This document shows, in pieces, positions 34,402 to 45,220 of a DNA stretch of 64,000 bases. The notes below the pieces were generated by a model, which was not told the DNA's origin, did no database searches, and saw only the letters and a list, made by a program, of their open reading frames with translations. The stretch is from positions 1,054,001 through 1,118,000 of the forward strand of contig SAXG01000010.1 in NCBI GenBank assembly GCA_012932865.1, given 5' to 3'. The position numbers were made by a program, and so were the translations under genes. This stretch comes from Amylostereum areolatum (Eukaryota > Basidiomycota > Agaricomycetes > Russulales > Stereaceae). Positions within the stretch are counted from its first letter, which is position 1. Every line of letters begins with the position of its first letter.

Positions 34402-36014
34402 ATGATGAGCTTCTTTAACGTTGGCACACGCCTACCTCTATACACGGAAAACGATCAGAATCAGCAAACCATGCCAGCTGTCTCCACGCCGGTCTCTCCC
34501 CTCATCGTGGCATGGAATGATCGAACTGTGGCCGTCGTTCGTTATGATGACTATGATGTAAGTCTCCCGTGTCGCTCGGTATCTTTGCATTTACAGTTCG
34601 TATACAATGATAGCTGACCTAGCACTATACAGGCTCAGATCGATGCGGTACGGCGTACTCGTAGATTCCAAGCTCTCGGCGGACGCCCGTTCTACTTGAA
34701 AGCGTCCCTTCCGGGGTATGGAGACCAAGAACACGAAATATCCGAAGAATTGTGGCCTCACGTTGTCCGTTCCTTACGCACTATCACTCTGACATTGGAC
34801 CAGAACTCGCCCAGCGCTCTCACTACAAGTATGTACGCCGTGCCCGATTCTGTCGATCTACACGAGTTGATAGTGATGACTTAGGTGTCACGACTCATCG
34901 GCCTCGCCTTAATCGCCCGTCTGGGCCGTCTCATGTTCCCGGCCCGCGGATACTTGTCAAGACCCTCACTGGACAAACCATCGCCATTGAAATCGTCTTA
35001 TTCAATACAACAACGGTAGCGGATCTCAAGAAACTCATCCAGGAGAAGGAGGGTACACCGCCAGAACTCCAAAGACTTATCTACGCCGGTAAGCACTTGG
35101 AGGATGGTCCAACTCTGCAAGACTACGGCATCCATAATGATTCCACGATACACGTTATCACGAAGCTGCGTGGTGGAAAACCAGTCATCTACCTTTTTCC
35201 TTCCCGTTTTCTTGCAAACACATCCATCACATTAGGCTTGGTCCCGTCGTGGTCATTTTCCGCGATATATCCAAACGCCAGAGACGCCTCTTCCGACAAC
35301 GGCCTGCAAGTCATCGAGTGGGTGGTGGACGCACGGACGGATGGTGTGCTCGTCGACAAGGCCAGCGGGTCAGAATTGTCTTATCTCTTCTGGGAGGCCC
35401 AGTGCGTACTCTATGTCCAGTGTGCTTGAGTGAATTCTCAATCTCCTTTAGCACCAACCCCGCACCTCCCCTCTCGCCACCGACATCCCGACCTTCAACG
35501 CCTATGGCAGATGAATCAGTGCCTTTCGACCCTGCCCGTCCCCAACTCTCCCCACACGGGTCGGTGCTGCTCAGCGTCGAGAAGCTGCCGATCTACCTCG
35601 ACCGCGTTCTCAAAGAGCTATCCCTCCACACCGAAGCCCGCAATTCGTTTATCACGTACGTCCGCTGTGGCTCTACCCTCGTGCGTGACCGGGAAGACTC
35701 ACTTTGCGCGCTGCCGCAGCTACTGGCTCCCGTCCTTCCTCAAGCACAAGCACATTGCCCTCAGGTTCCTTTCGCAAGATTCGTACGAAGCAGCTGCGCC
35801 GATGACGGTCACACCCGCACCCGATGTCGTCACGCGGGTATTCATGCTCTTCAAGGGCATCGACGAACGCGACTTGGAGACGTGGGGAGAAGCCGAAGCG
35901 CGTGCAACGCATGACGTCGCGTTCTGGAAGAAAGCTGTCGGGGTTGATGCTGAGCGTGCGGAGGACCGCAGCCTGTTCCGTGTGCTGGAATGGGGAGGTA
36001 TGGAGGTGATGTGA
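34402..36014 (+). CDS. Ubiquitin-like fusion protein, copy B (retains LRGG)
   Basis: Five exons (34402-34557, 34633-34828, 34885-35401, 35452-35655, 35720-36014), phases 0, 1, 2 and 2, give 455 aa. The N-terminal module (residues about 30-117) reads [39 protein letters not shown] and [20 protein letters not shown]. Residues 139-215 are a clear ubiquitin fold: [51 protein letters not shown], ending TKLRGG. The Ile44 patch and Lys48 equivalents are kept. Directly after GG comes KPVIYLFPS, then [18 protein letters not shown], a linker, [19 protein letters not shown] and a C-terminal block with [11 protein letters not shown] and [12 protein letters not shown]. The domains after ubiquitin have no recognised function. 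ATG 34405 is an alternative start. Confidence 0.88.
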
Positions 36015-36120
36015 ACAACAACTGTGATCGCCCTTGCGCTTTGTATCTGTAGGTTAATACCGCCCGGGAATGCGTGTATAACAGCTGTAGGGTCTACAAG
36101 CGTGTAGCTATTGTTATCGA

Positions 36121-37865
36121 GTGAGGCCACTGCAAGGTGAGGCAAAGCGTTCCCGTCTTCCTTATTTAAGCCTTCTCGAACGGCCCCAGTTGGGACATCC
36201 CCTTTCCCAACACTCCTTCCTTCCGTCCACACAACATGGGAATCATCACCTCCAAACTCAGCCCTCTCTTCCTCTGCAGTGGGATTCCGTTACCATTCCT
36301 CGGTACAAAATCTACGGGGCAAGTTCTTTTTTATTGAGCGTTGTCCTTCACTGATGTTTGATCCATCAACAGGACGCAGTGAACGCTGTCCGTAATGACC
36401 CCAAGTTCCGCGCCTTGAAAGATCGCCCGTTTTATTTCAAAGCCACTATCCCAGGGAAGGGCAAGGACCCGAGCATGATTGAGTATATGATCCCGGAGGA
36501 TGTGTGGCCCAGCGTCGTCGAGAAGCTGGGCACGGTACACATCGCATTGTTCTTGAGCTCTCCGCAAGATGTAAAAGGTGCCACCCTTTGCCCTGCAGTG
36601 TCTCTGTGCCTATGAATTCTGACGCTCGATCTCACCGTTAGATGATCACAGCAGCATTGTGCCACCATACGATAGCTCGAAAGACAACCGTGACCACGTC
36701 CTAGTCGAACTTCCCGACGGCTCCCGACTCCGTGTCGACATCGATTCATTCGCGATCACCGTCGGCGATCTGAAGGCTCTTGTTTTTCGTGCAGCAGGAG
36801 GAGGAGAAGGTCAAAGATGGTTCTTGAAAACCGACGTATTCCTCGACGACAACGACACACTGGGACAATGCGGGATCCAAAAGGGTCGTCTTATTCACAT
36901 TGTGAACCAGCATATGGCGCTATCGTGCGCCGAAAGCCTGCGTTCGTCCAGGTCTAGCATCTCTTCGCCAAGCATTTCGTCGTCCCATGAAAGCTTCGTA
37001 AGGTTCAGAGCCAGGAAACCGGTGGTGTACCTCTTCCCGCCGCAGACCATGCACGGTGTGAACGTCACGCTGGAGCTATCTCGCGTATGGTCGTTCTTTG
37101 TCGTATACCCTCCGGCTGTGGACATCCCAACCGAAGACGGGCACCAGGCGATCAGATGGACTGTTGACGCCCACCCGGACGGGACACTGGTTGATAAGAC
37201 TAGCGACCTTGAGCTATCTTACCTCTTCTGGGAGGCTCAGTGGGTGGCTTTCGCTTCGTTCGATGATGTCGCCACCTAATTTGATATACCCGTTCTTCTG
37301 TATAGACTCAACCGCGCTGTCCAGCCTATGTCTCCACCAGTATCCCGCCCTGACTCCCCCGTCAACTTGAACGTAGTCTCTTTCGATCCTGCCCATCCTC
37401 AACTCAACCCGCACAACTCTGTCCTTCTCTCAATCGACAAACTTCCGATATACCTCGACCGTGCCCTCAAAGCGCTCTCCCTCCACACGGAAGCCCGCAA
37501 CTCGTTTATCACGTATGCGGTCCATCTGTAGACCCTCCTGCGCAGCGTCTCTGACGCCCTACTTTTTCAGATACTGGCTCCCGTACTTCTTAGGCCACAA
37601 GCACGTCGCGCTCCGCTTCGTGCCCCAAGACTCGTACGAAGCTGCAGCGCCAATGAAAGTCACGCCCGCACCCGCGGTCATCACGCGCGTATTTATGCTT
37701 TTCCGCGGAATCTCGGAGGACGAGATACCAGTGTGGGCTGAGGCCAAAGATCGCTCGGAGCTGTCCGTTGAACATTGGAGGGAAGTCGTCGGTGTCGACA
37801 GTGGACGCGCAGAGGATGGCGACCTGTTTCGTGTGCTGGAGTGGGGAGGCATGGAGGTTCTGTGA
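36121..37865 (+). CDS. Ubiquitin-like fusion protein, copy C (start codon unresolved)
   Basis: Tandem paralog of copy B. Exons: up to 36318, 36373-36577, 36642-37239, 37306-37512 and 37571-37865. Phases match copy B (0, 1, 2, 2). Intron 1 begins GCAAGT (GC-AG type). The first exon frame reads LPLQWDSVTIPRYKIYG but contains no ATG back to its upstream stop near 36121, and the nearest ATG (36236) is in another frame. So the start is missing, non-ATG or in an unseen exon. The N-terminal module continues AVNAVRNDPKFRALKDRPFY and IPEDVWPSVVEKLGTVHIAL. The ubiquitin-like domain is weak (HVLVELPDGSRLRVDID, FLDDNDTLGQCGIQKGRLIH) and its GG is lost before RKPVVYLFPP. The C-terminal blocks are intact, ending WGGMEVL. 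Confidence 0.75.
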
Positions 37866-39764
37866 GCTGATAAAATGCTACGATTGCCAGTGCGACTCAT
37901 GTATCGTCGAAATGTCGGTTTCAATCATGATGCCCAGTGAGAATCGGCGCGAAGGATATAGGACGCGGCTGAAGATTTTGGGATGCCAAGAGGTGTGCCA
38001 AAATCCTTCGTTGCCATCCTCTGTCTTCAAAAAAATGGCACACTTTTCTTGAACGGCACAGGAGATTTTTGAATCCCATGGAAAACACATAGGACCATAT
38101 GTGACGGCATTGGATAGCATGTATTCTCTCACTGATCCTTTGCTTGAACCATATTGAAGCATTCTGAATGGCACACCACTAATAGAGGATCAGATGCTAG
38201 TTTTCATTGCACAGTTACGAAATCTATGTAAGTACAGGGTCCTAAGTACACTCGAGCTCGCATTCCGATAGAATCAAACTGTGCATGATGGACCACGCGC
38301 CGAGGCAGACCACGTCGATGATTTGAGGAACGATGCCGGGCGACGAGGGGCTCCATGGTCTTTTGCATGGAGAGGATGGTGTGGTGGGGGTCCGCCGCAT
38401 TGGGTCTCAACTACTTATGTGATGATATAGGCGACGAGCGCGCGCGCATGTTTCCGTGGCCCATCGCGCGCTGAAGCGGCAGTGGATGTTGGACCAGAGC
38501 GTTGCGTCGGCTCGCCACCACCGGTCTGCGTGCGTCGCAACGGTCCACCCCCCTTGCGACGGCGTTGGCATTGGGGATACGCGCTGCAAAGTCCTTCGGG
38601 CTCTCTTCTTCGGGATGTGTCGCGTGTGAGGCTGAAGACGTGGGGAGGGAGGTGGCTAGCCGGTCTGAGCCCATTTTGCTCGGTCGATAGGGCAAGCGGA
38701 CAGGGCTGATGGAGTGCAGGGGAGGACGCGCTGAGCTTGGGGGAATACGCCCACAAACCACGTCGTCCTGGGGAGCCGAGAGTTGAAAAGGAGCAGGTTC
38801 CCTACAGTGCAATATGAGCAAGTTATCAGCGAGATAAAAAGAAACGCACCCGAGCGAGGTAGAAGGAAAGCATGTCGTGGTTCTTGAGGTGCACACCCAT
38901 CGTGGGGAACACCAACCACGACTATGAGCGCATTGGCTGTTCGATCCGGGACTTGACATGGATGGGTTGAGAATGGGGAGAAATGGACGACAAAAGTGAG
39001 GGGAATAGAAGGTGCGGAGAGGGATGTGCTGGTAAAAGGGAAGGCGGGGAGCTGGCCCCAGGTGAAGGACACGATGACGCTAAGTCGACGTGGAAGTTCG
39101 ATCCCAAGTTGCAAGTCGCGCAAACACGATCGTTGCTTGAGAACTTACATAAGCCGTCCGAGACAACCTTTCGTTCTCACCAAGTTGTCTGCATGGGAGG
39201 ACTTTGTGGAAATTAAGAGATGCGGGATGTGGAGAGCTTCAACGAGCTTCAGTCTCCTTATATCGCAGTCGATCTGAGCAACAGTCTATGTGCTTCCCGC
39301 TGCGCGTAAGTAGGTGATTCATAACGTGATCTGACGGGACTTCGAAGACGGCCAAAATGCTTCATTTTTTGGCACTCGTGGGTCTTGGCATCCCGAAATC
39401 TCCCACCGCGTCTCAAATCCTCCGCACCGATTCTCACTGGGCATGATGTGCCAATTGACACAGTGACAACTTTGAACTTGAGCCTCGAGAAAGACGCGAC
39501 GCGTCGAGGCACGTGGTCTACCGTTTGTCGGCCCGGCTCGGCCGTCACAAGTGGCACGAAGTTCCCGACAATCTTTGCCTTGCCTTTCTTCTCCTGTACT
39601 CGAACCGAGGACGCCCCTTCCAGATACTCCACCATCGTCAAGCTCGGATCTCGTCAAATCTCGAGCCCAAAGCACTTGTAGGACGTTGGTATCGGTGAGC
39701 ACTGACCCAATAACCCCTGAGTCTTCGTTTAAAGTCTCACATGTCCTTCACACAGTGACGAGCG
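37866..39764. other. Gene-poor interval of ~1.9 kb
   Basis: It holds a weak inverted repeat (37925-38002 against 39369-39449, sharing cccagtgagaatcgg and gggatgccaaga) and uncertain minus frames. One frame, at 38900-38411, could start MGVHLKNHDMLSFYLAR with an intron at about 38849-38808, but its second exon is low-complexity and two frames compete. Another minus frame at 39641-39258 has no recognised domain. I do not call a gene. Confidence 0.35.
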
Positions 39765-41477
39765 ATGGATATAAATGCTGCACATATCACCGCTTATGGG
39801 GCCATTCGTGAGGCCTCCGAATCTCGAGAGCGCCTCGAGGTATGCCATCTCGTTCACTCGATCCATAGCATCTGAATACGAAACGAGCTGATACATCTAC
39901 AGGATTGTACGACTGATCGCCCTTCTACTATCCATGAAAACGAAGACGAAGACGACCGCGAACAACCTCAACCCATACCCCAGCCCCCCATCTCTCGTAT
40001 TCCGACGGAACTCTTTACAAAGATCCTGTCGTATTGCGTTGCGTGCGATGTGACAGAAGTGGCGCCATGGGAACAAACCCCGCAGGCGCTCCGGTATATC
40101 TCAGTATGCTCGCACTGGCGCCAAATCATTGAGGGGTGTCCATCCTTGTGGTCGGTGATTTCCTTGACATGGCCAGAGCAGTTGATTCGGGTATATCTTG
40201 AACGATCCGGCGACACACTCCTCTCATTCTCGTTCTCCAACGTACCTCTCAGCCCCCAACAACACAGAGCACAGCCGTTTTTTGACGCGCCCCCAAGCTA
40301 TCTGAACGCAGACGTCTTTCGTCGTATTCGCGTGTTGTTTCTTCGTGTACGGCACGGGACGCAGAACGTGTGGAGGGCGTTGCTCTCATCATACCCGCTA
40401 CCATGCTTGGAACAACTTTACCTTCCTACTCCGTACGCAGAAGACCTCGTGGCCGCGATTTACTCGCACGACAACGTTGGGCGCAACATACAAGCTGTGT
40501 CGTTGACTGGCCGCATTTGCCCAGATGCTCCCGTCCTTCGCATTCCGATATGTCTGACGTCTCTATCCCTCCAAGACGTCTTCCTCACTTCCAGATTTTC
40601 CAATGGCTCGACGCTCTTCCCTCCTCACCTCTACCTTGATATCCTTGGGAGCCTTCGCTTCCTCCAAGACCTCTCCATCAAACCCCTCAAATGGTTCCCC
40701 CAACCCACAGAATTCTTTGATACAGTTGACATCCCCGCACTCAAGAGCCTCGAAATTTCCGGAGACAGCACGCTTATATCCTTTTTTCTGTCCTTCTTAC
40801 ATCTTCCTATGGTCACATCTATGAAGTTCATCCTTGAATCATCCACCGCGCGGTCAGACCTTATACAAGATATCGTCGGGGTCGCGAATGCAACTGGGGC
40901 ATTTTTTCCGGGCAACCGCCCTCCTTTCCATACACTGTCATTGCATCAGTCAACGATAGATCCCGAATGTATTATCACATTGAGCGATGATACGTCAATA
41001 TCTGGCTCGGACCCTCCAAGGTCCATATGTTTCCTGACCCCATTGACGAAGATTTCCCATCACATCAAATATCGATTCCTTCTCTCTTCTGTTCTTCCTG
41101 TCCTACCTCTATCCGATGACATCCGATGCTTGAAGGTCAATCTTGGTGACAAAATCCTGTCCGGGTCCATTTGGCATAACACATTCCTTCATTCCTCCCT
41201 CAACGCTACCATAGACCAGGTTGAGGTCCACGAATCTGCAGGTATTGGCTTTGTAGAGGCGCTATCGTTGGAAAAAACCTTCCTTCCGCGCCTGTCTCAT
41301 ATCACGTTTGCTCGCGTGGATGCACACAATCCGGAGGTTTCTACAATATTCGCATCGCGACTATCGAATGCCCTGCAGCAGAGGAACCCGCAACTTGCGG
41401 TGTCTCTTATTGCATGCACATTGCCCGGTGATGCGCTCAGAAATGTCGGAGGGGTTCAGACTCTAAACTTAGCATGA
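39765..41477 (+). CDS. F-box protein with leucine-rich repeat-like C-terminus
   Basis: Two exons (39765-39839 and 39903-41477, phase 0) give 549 aa. Exon 1 is a helical N-terminus (AIREASESRERLE). After an acidic stretch (ENEDEDDREQ) the F-box follows at about 55-105: ISRIPTELFTKILSYCVACD, then LRYISVCSHWRQIIEGCPSL and WSVISLTWPEQL. The rest contains repeated leucine-rich strands (LEQLYLPTPYAEDLV, LTSLSLQDVFLTS, LQDLSIKPL, ALKSLEISGDS), as in mushroom F-box/LRR proteins. A role as SCF adaptor is inferred from the family. No lesion was seen. Confidence 0.88.
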
Positions 41478-42035
41478 TATGCTATTCAAGTCATAATCAT
41501 GTTGTATATGCTTTCAGTTCTGTACAGTGTACATATATACGTTGAACGGCGTACATTTCTCCGCGTTTGCGCGTACCCACCATACACGCGATCGTGAAAT
41601 CTAACCATATCCGCTCATCAGAGCACGGCAAGTAGTGAATCTGAACTTGTTCTTGACTAGCCACAACAAGCTTGCAGCAGTGCGGTCTTCCCATCACTCA
41701 TTCGCCTGATCTCCCAGAAGTGACTCAGGTTGCTTGTGTACGAGTCTTTCGAGCTGTCTTGCCAAATGGCCACGGTATGATATTTCCAAGTTTCGCAATG
41801 AGAAAGGTCAAATGAGAGCATCTCAGTACAGGTAGCATAAACGATCTTACTATGTAAACTAGCAATCTTATAGTACTAGGTATCAAGTCTGCATAACATA
41901 ACACATGCACTACACTCACGCGTAGGAGGCCCAGCCTCGAGACAACGTTAAGACGCTATCGACGAGCGTCCATCCATCCGATCTGTCCATAGCATCTGGT
42001 TCACACGAAACCCGGAAGCAAGCCACGAACAGAGC
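41478..42035. other. Intergenic gap
   Basis: About 560 nt between convergent genes. Short minus frames (41697-41497 and 41919-41725) have no recognised similarity. Confidence 0.4.
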
Positions 42036-42751
42036 CTACACGGTCCTCGCCACCGTCCCACTCGGTTCTTCTGGCGCATACACCGACCATGGGTTCGCCC
42101 CGCCCCTTAGGGCAGCATCGCGCGGCACGCACGCTATCGGACGCACGACGTGCTGTCGCGTCTGTGGAACGACCTTCCCAGGGATCGGGGCCATCGGCGC
42201 ACGCACGAGGCTCTGGGTCGAGTTCGGAAGGCGCTGGAAGACTTGCGCCCGCCTCAGCTTGCCGTCAAGCACCCGGCGGAGCGGAGCGACGGAATGCGTC
42301 CAGCGTTGCCATATGGGGCAACGATCTGGGTTTATAATGAGCAATGCGAGGGGAAGGGCGGGAGGGTGACTCGCCTTGGGCGTGGTGTGTTTTCGGGCCA
42401 GGGGCCGAGTTGACGTCGGTGAACGACGGGTGGGCGTTCGCCGAGCTGAGCTTTGAAGTACGCGCATTGGGACTCGAGCGCCCTACTATCCAGGCCCTCC
42501 AAAATATAACGGATGCTAATGCTGTAAGGACTCCTGTAGAAGCAGCGCGTAAGCATCGGGAAGCGAAAGACCACAAGCGATAGAGGTAGTGGGGCGTAGG
42601 GTTTGCACGTACCGAAAGCTACAATGAGGCATACAGCCGTTTGCCATGCAACTTTTCCCGGGTTTTGCGAGGCGCTTGATGGAGTGCTTGAGGTGACGAG
42701 GGAAGCGGCGATCGAAATGGTAGGGGAAGAAGAGACGGGAGTGGGAGACAT
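42036..42751 (-). CDS. Small single-pass membrane protein, hypothetical
   Basis: The start at 42751 gives MSPTPVSSSPTISIAASLVT and a Ser/Thr/Pro-rich ectodomain. It then enters a hydrophobic segment split by an intron (AWQTAVCLIVAF, GTACGTG donor near 42613, acceptor near 42535, continuing VLTALASVIFWRAWIVG). The cytosolic side begins RSSPNARTSKL and is low-complexity; its later exons toward the stop at 42036 are not certain. This layout, a short serine-rich ectodomain plus one helix and a disordered tail, is common among uncharacterised mushroom proteins. No family name can be given. Confidence 0.45.
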
Positions 42752-43432
42752 GGGGGCTGGGAGTTGGGGAGAAGTGGGTACTGGGGAGGCGAGGGGGGAT
42801 TCACAGTTGTTGCCTTGGTCTCCAGTCAGGTCGTCCTTTTATGTTTGATATTCCCCGGTGAGTTCGCAGAAGAAACCCAATGCTCGAGCCCCACATGTGG
42901 TACATGAACGAATGTAGAGTTTCCGCCGGAAAGACATGAGTGCGTATCGCGCCGATGTGAGCGCAGAGCCACGCGCGCAAGGCGATCGGCGCGAGGCTAC
43001 CTCGTAAGGACAAGGCTGCCGGTACTGGAGGGCTTATGGCGGTCTTCAAACCTTTGGAAAGTCGGGCGCAACAGGAAACATAAAACACGGTCATCATCGC
43101 ATGCGTTTGAGCTCCTCTGGCCATACAAACAACGAAGGCTCTATATCTGACGGAACACCATGAGTAGATGCACGAGAACGAGAGCAAGCTTCGTCTTACC
43201 CAGTCATCAAGCCACCAATGTCCCCTACTGGGTATTCTGCCCACCGAGCGGGGGCGTGATGATGCACTGGGGAACGCCACTTCACGAGGCCGCTGCGCAC
43301 AATTGAAAAAAAGAAGCAAAGGAAAGGTTGAATCCTCGTGTATGTCCCGAGTCCGCCTGGCCGTACAAAGCTGATGACTGACGCAACATGATGAACGCAT
43401 CCACGAGAGAGCGGGCAGGCGTTATCCTGCAT
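42752..43432. other. Intergenic gap
   Basis: A minus frame of 199 codons (43400-42801) spans most of it but has no domain and odd composition (Cys/Arg/Ser-rich), so I treat it as chance. The region is the 5' flank of the small membrane protein and the 3' flank of the tetraspanin. Confidence 0.35.
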
Positions 43433-45220
43433 TCAGAAATGCGGTACGGCCGCGCCCCCGCCGCCTTGGCGCCATTTCCGTGTCGATACCGACGCCTCCA
43501 TTCCCACCCTATCCTCCCTAAAGAAAGTCGTCCCCGTCGTCGTGGCTCTCGCACTGGTACGGGGCACGCCAAGCTCCACCGTACGTATGGACGAACACGC
43601 GCTACTGGCACGCGACGATGCTCTGCTTCCTCCCAAAATCGCGACATCGCCTAGGTGCAGACGATACCGCCGCGGCATGAGGCCCTTCCCAAAGCGTCGC
43701 GTGACGTGGTTTGCGCAGAGCAACCCCACGATGATGTTGAGGATGTGCAGCGGGACGAGCGCGAACACCGCTCCGTACATCAGGAAAAACCTCCCTTACT
43801 AAAAATCTACTAATTAGAGGGGGACCTTCCTAATTCCCTGTTCCCGCTGCCAACCTGCAAGGCACTACGTCAACGTAGGTCCCTGTCACCCTTCTGGCCT
43901 CAACTATGTATTTGAAGTGCAAATATGAGGTCAATGTCGACGACGGTGCATCGAAATGTGTACGGGGTTTTGTGAGAATAGAGCCTGTTAGTTCACTTTA
44001 GGAAGGTCCCCCTCTAACTAGCGCTAATTTGCTGGATTTGTTGATTTTAGTAAGGGAGGTTTTTCCTGATGTATATCGTGCGCAACATTTCCCGCTCGAA
44101 CGCGAGCAGGAATCCGCGACATCCCGGGAGGGGCGTGCGCGCGTAGCACGTCCCGGATGGGGCGGCGTTGTGAAGCGCATTTACCCATCCACAGCACGCC
44201 AAAGCGCTCTGGATGACCGTACGGGATTCGTAGGAGTACCAGTCATTCCAAGCCTCGCTCATCTTGCCGTCCAGGGAGTAGATCGATTTGCGATAGGTGA
44301 GATAACCGATCGATACGAAGGAGATGAATGCGGGGAAGAGTATGAGCACGTAGACGGCGAGGATCGGGCGTGAATTGAGGAGAGTGCCGGTGAGGCCGAG
44401 GATAGACGCCATGAGGAGGAGGGAGGAGCTGAACGTGAGGAGGACAAATGCTGCCGAATCTGAGATGAGCAGGAAGGGTGCGGCGCGAAATGCTAAGGGG
44501 AAAAGGTTCGATGAGATGGAGGTTGATCGGTACAGCTGGACACATACCAGAGAACCACGTAAGAAGAGCGCAGATCAGGCCAGCCAGGCCACAGGCGAAA
44601 ACGGTGGTGACGCTGACCAGGAGATACCATTTGTGGGGCGTCCAGCGGTCGCTCCATCCAATTCCAAGGCCGCTATTCTCCGCCAACGCGGCCTTCATCT
44701 CGTTTTCGCTCCAACACCCAGCGCCGCCCCTTGCCTGCCTGCGACGATCGACCATCCCAGGAGGAAGGTTCCGGAGGGAGTGCGGTCGCACCCACTTTTG
44801 CGTAAACTTGTCCGTGGCGGATAGTGCTCCGGAGAGGGTAGTGAGAGACGATCGGGAGGATCGACTGGGCGATTCAACCACGTTGGACATGGCTGTAGAG
44901 AGACGCTTGGATATGGTGGTTGCCCTAGAAAGAAACGCCGTGACGATTGTTGGTCTGGAGGGCTTCGTGCTTGGAAAGGATGTCGCGGAGTCCACGGTGC
45001 GATCACCTGCTAGACGCGGAGTCAGCGCAATGGGGCTGAGTGTAAGTTCTTCGTTTTCCTCCAGGATGCAGGGAGGCCGATTTGGGTTTGCATCGGTGAT
45101 CGCATATGGTTGGGGAAACGGGTTCATGGAGACCGTGTGGACAGCCCGTTGCGAGGGTTGGTGAGGGCGATGTCCAGCGACATCCAGCTGTGTTCCGTCG
45201 TCGTTCCGGGAAGGATGCAT
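43433..45220 (-). pseudogene. Tetraspanin, coding sequence interrupted by a MITE
   Basis: Exon 1 (45220-44548) encodes a long basic N-terminal tail and the first helix (WYLLVSVTTVFACGLAGLIC). Exon 2 starts at 44459 and carries helix 2 (FVLLTFSSSLLLMASILGLT), helix 3 (AVYVLILFPAFISFVSIGYL) and the large loop with the tetraspanin signature CCGW and further cysteines (SGTCYARTPLPGC). At ERE-MLRTIY the frame runs into a 287-bp element and stops at RKNLPY. The fourth helix (YGAVFALVPLHILNIIVGLL, then CANHVTRRFGKGLMP) resumes exactly on the other side and runs to 43433. Fungal tetraspanins act in membrane organisation and infection or fruiting structures. The insertion would remove helix 4 unless it is spliced out. 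Confidence 0.8.
43782..44068. mobile_element. MITE (287 bp) inserted in the tetraspanin coding exon
   Basis: Terminal inverted repeats begin caggaaaaacctcccttact at both ends. The same arms also share gttagaggggg-type and gaccttcctaa segments further in (tagagggggaccttcctaa). The flanks are the dinucleotide AT at both ends (43780-43781 and 44069-44070). Removing the element and one AT restores a continuous tetraspanin frame (TIY-MYGAV). It has no open frame. The 2-bp duplication and short size fit a Tc1/mariner-like or related MITE. Confidence 0.85.

Noticed and set aside
42801..43400. A 199-codon minus frame between the small membrane protein and the tetraspanin
   Set aside because: Composition is atypical for the genes here and no family pattern is seen.
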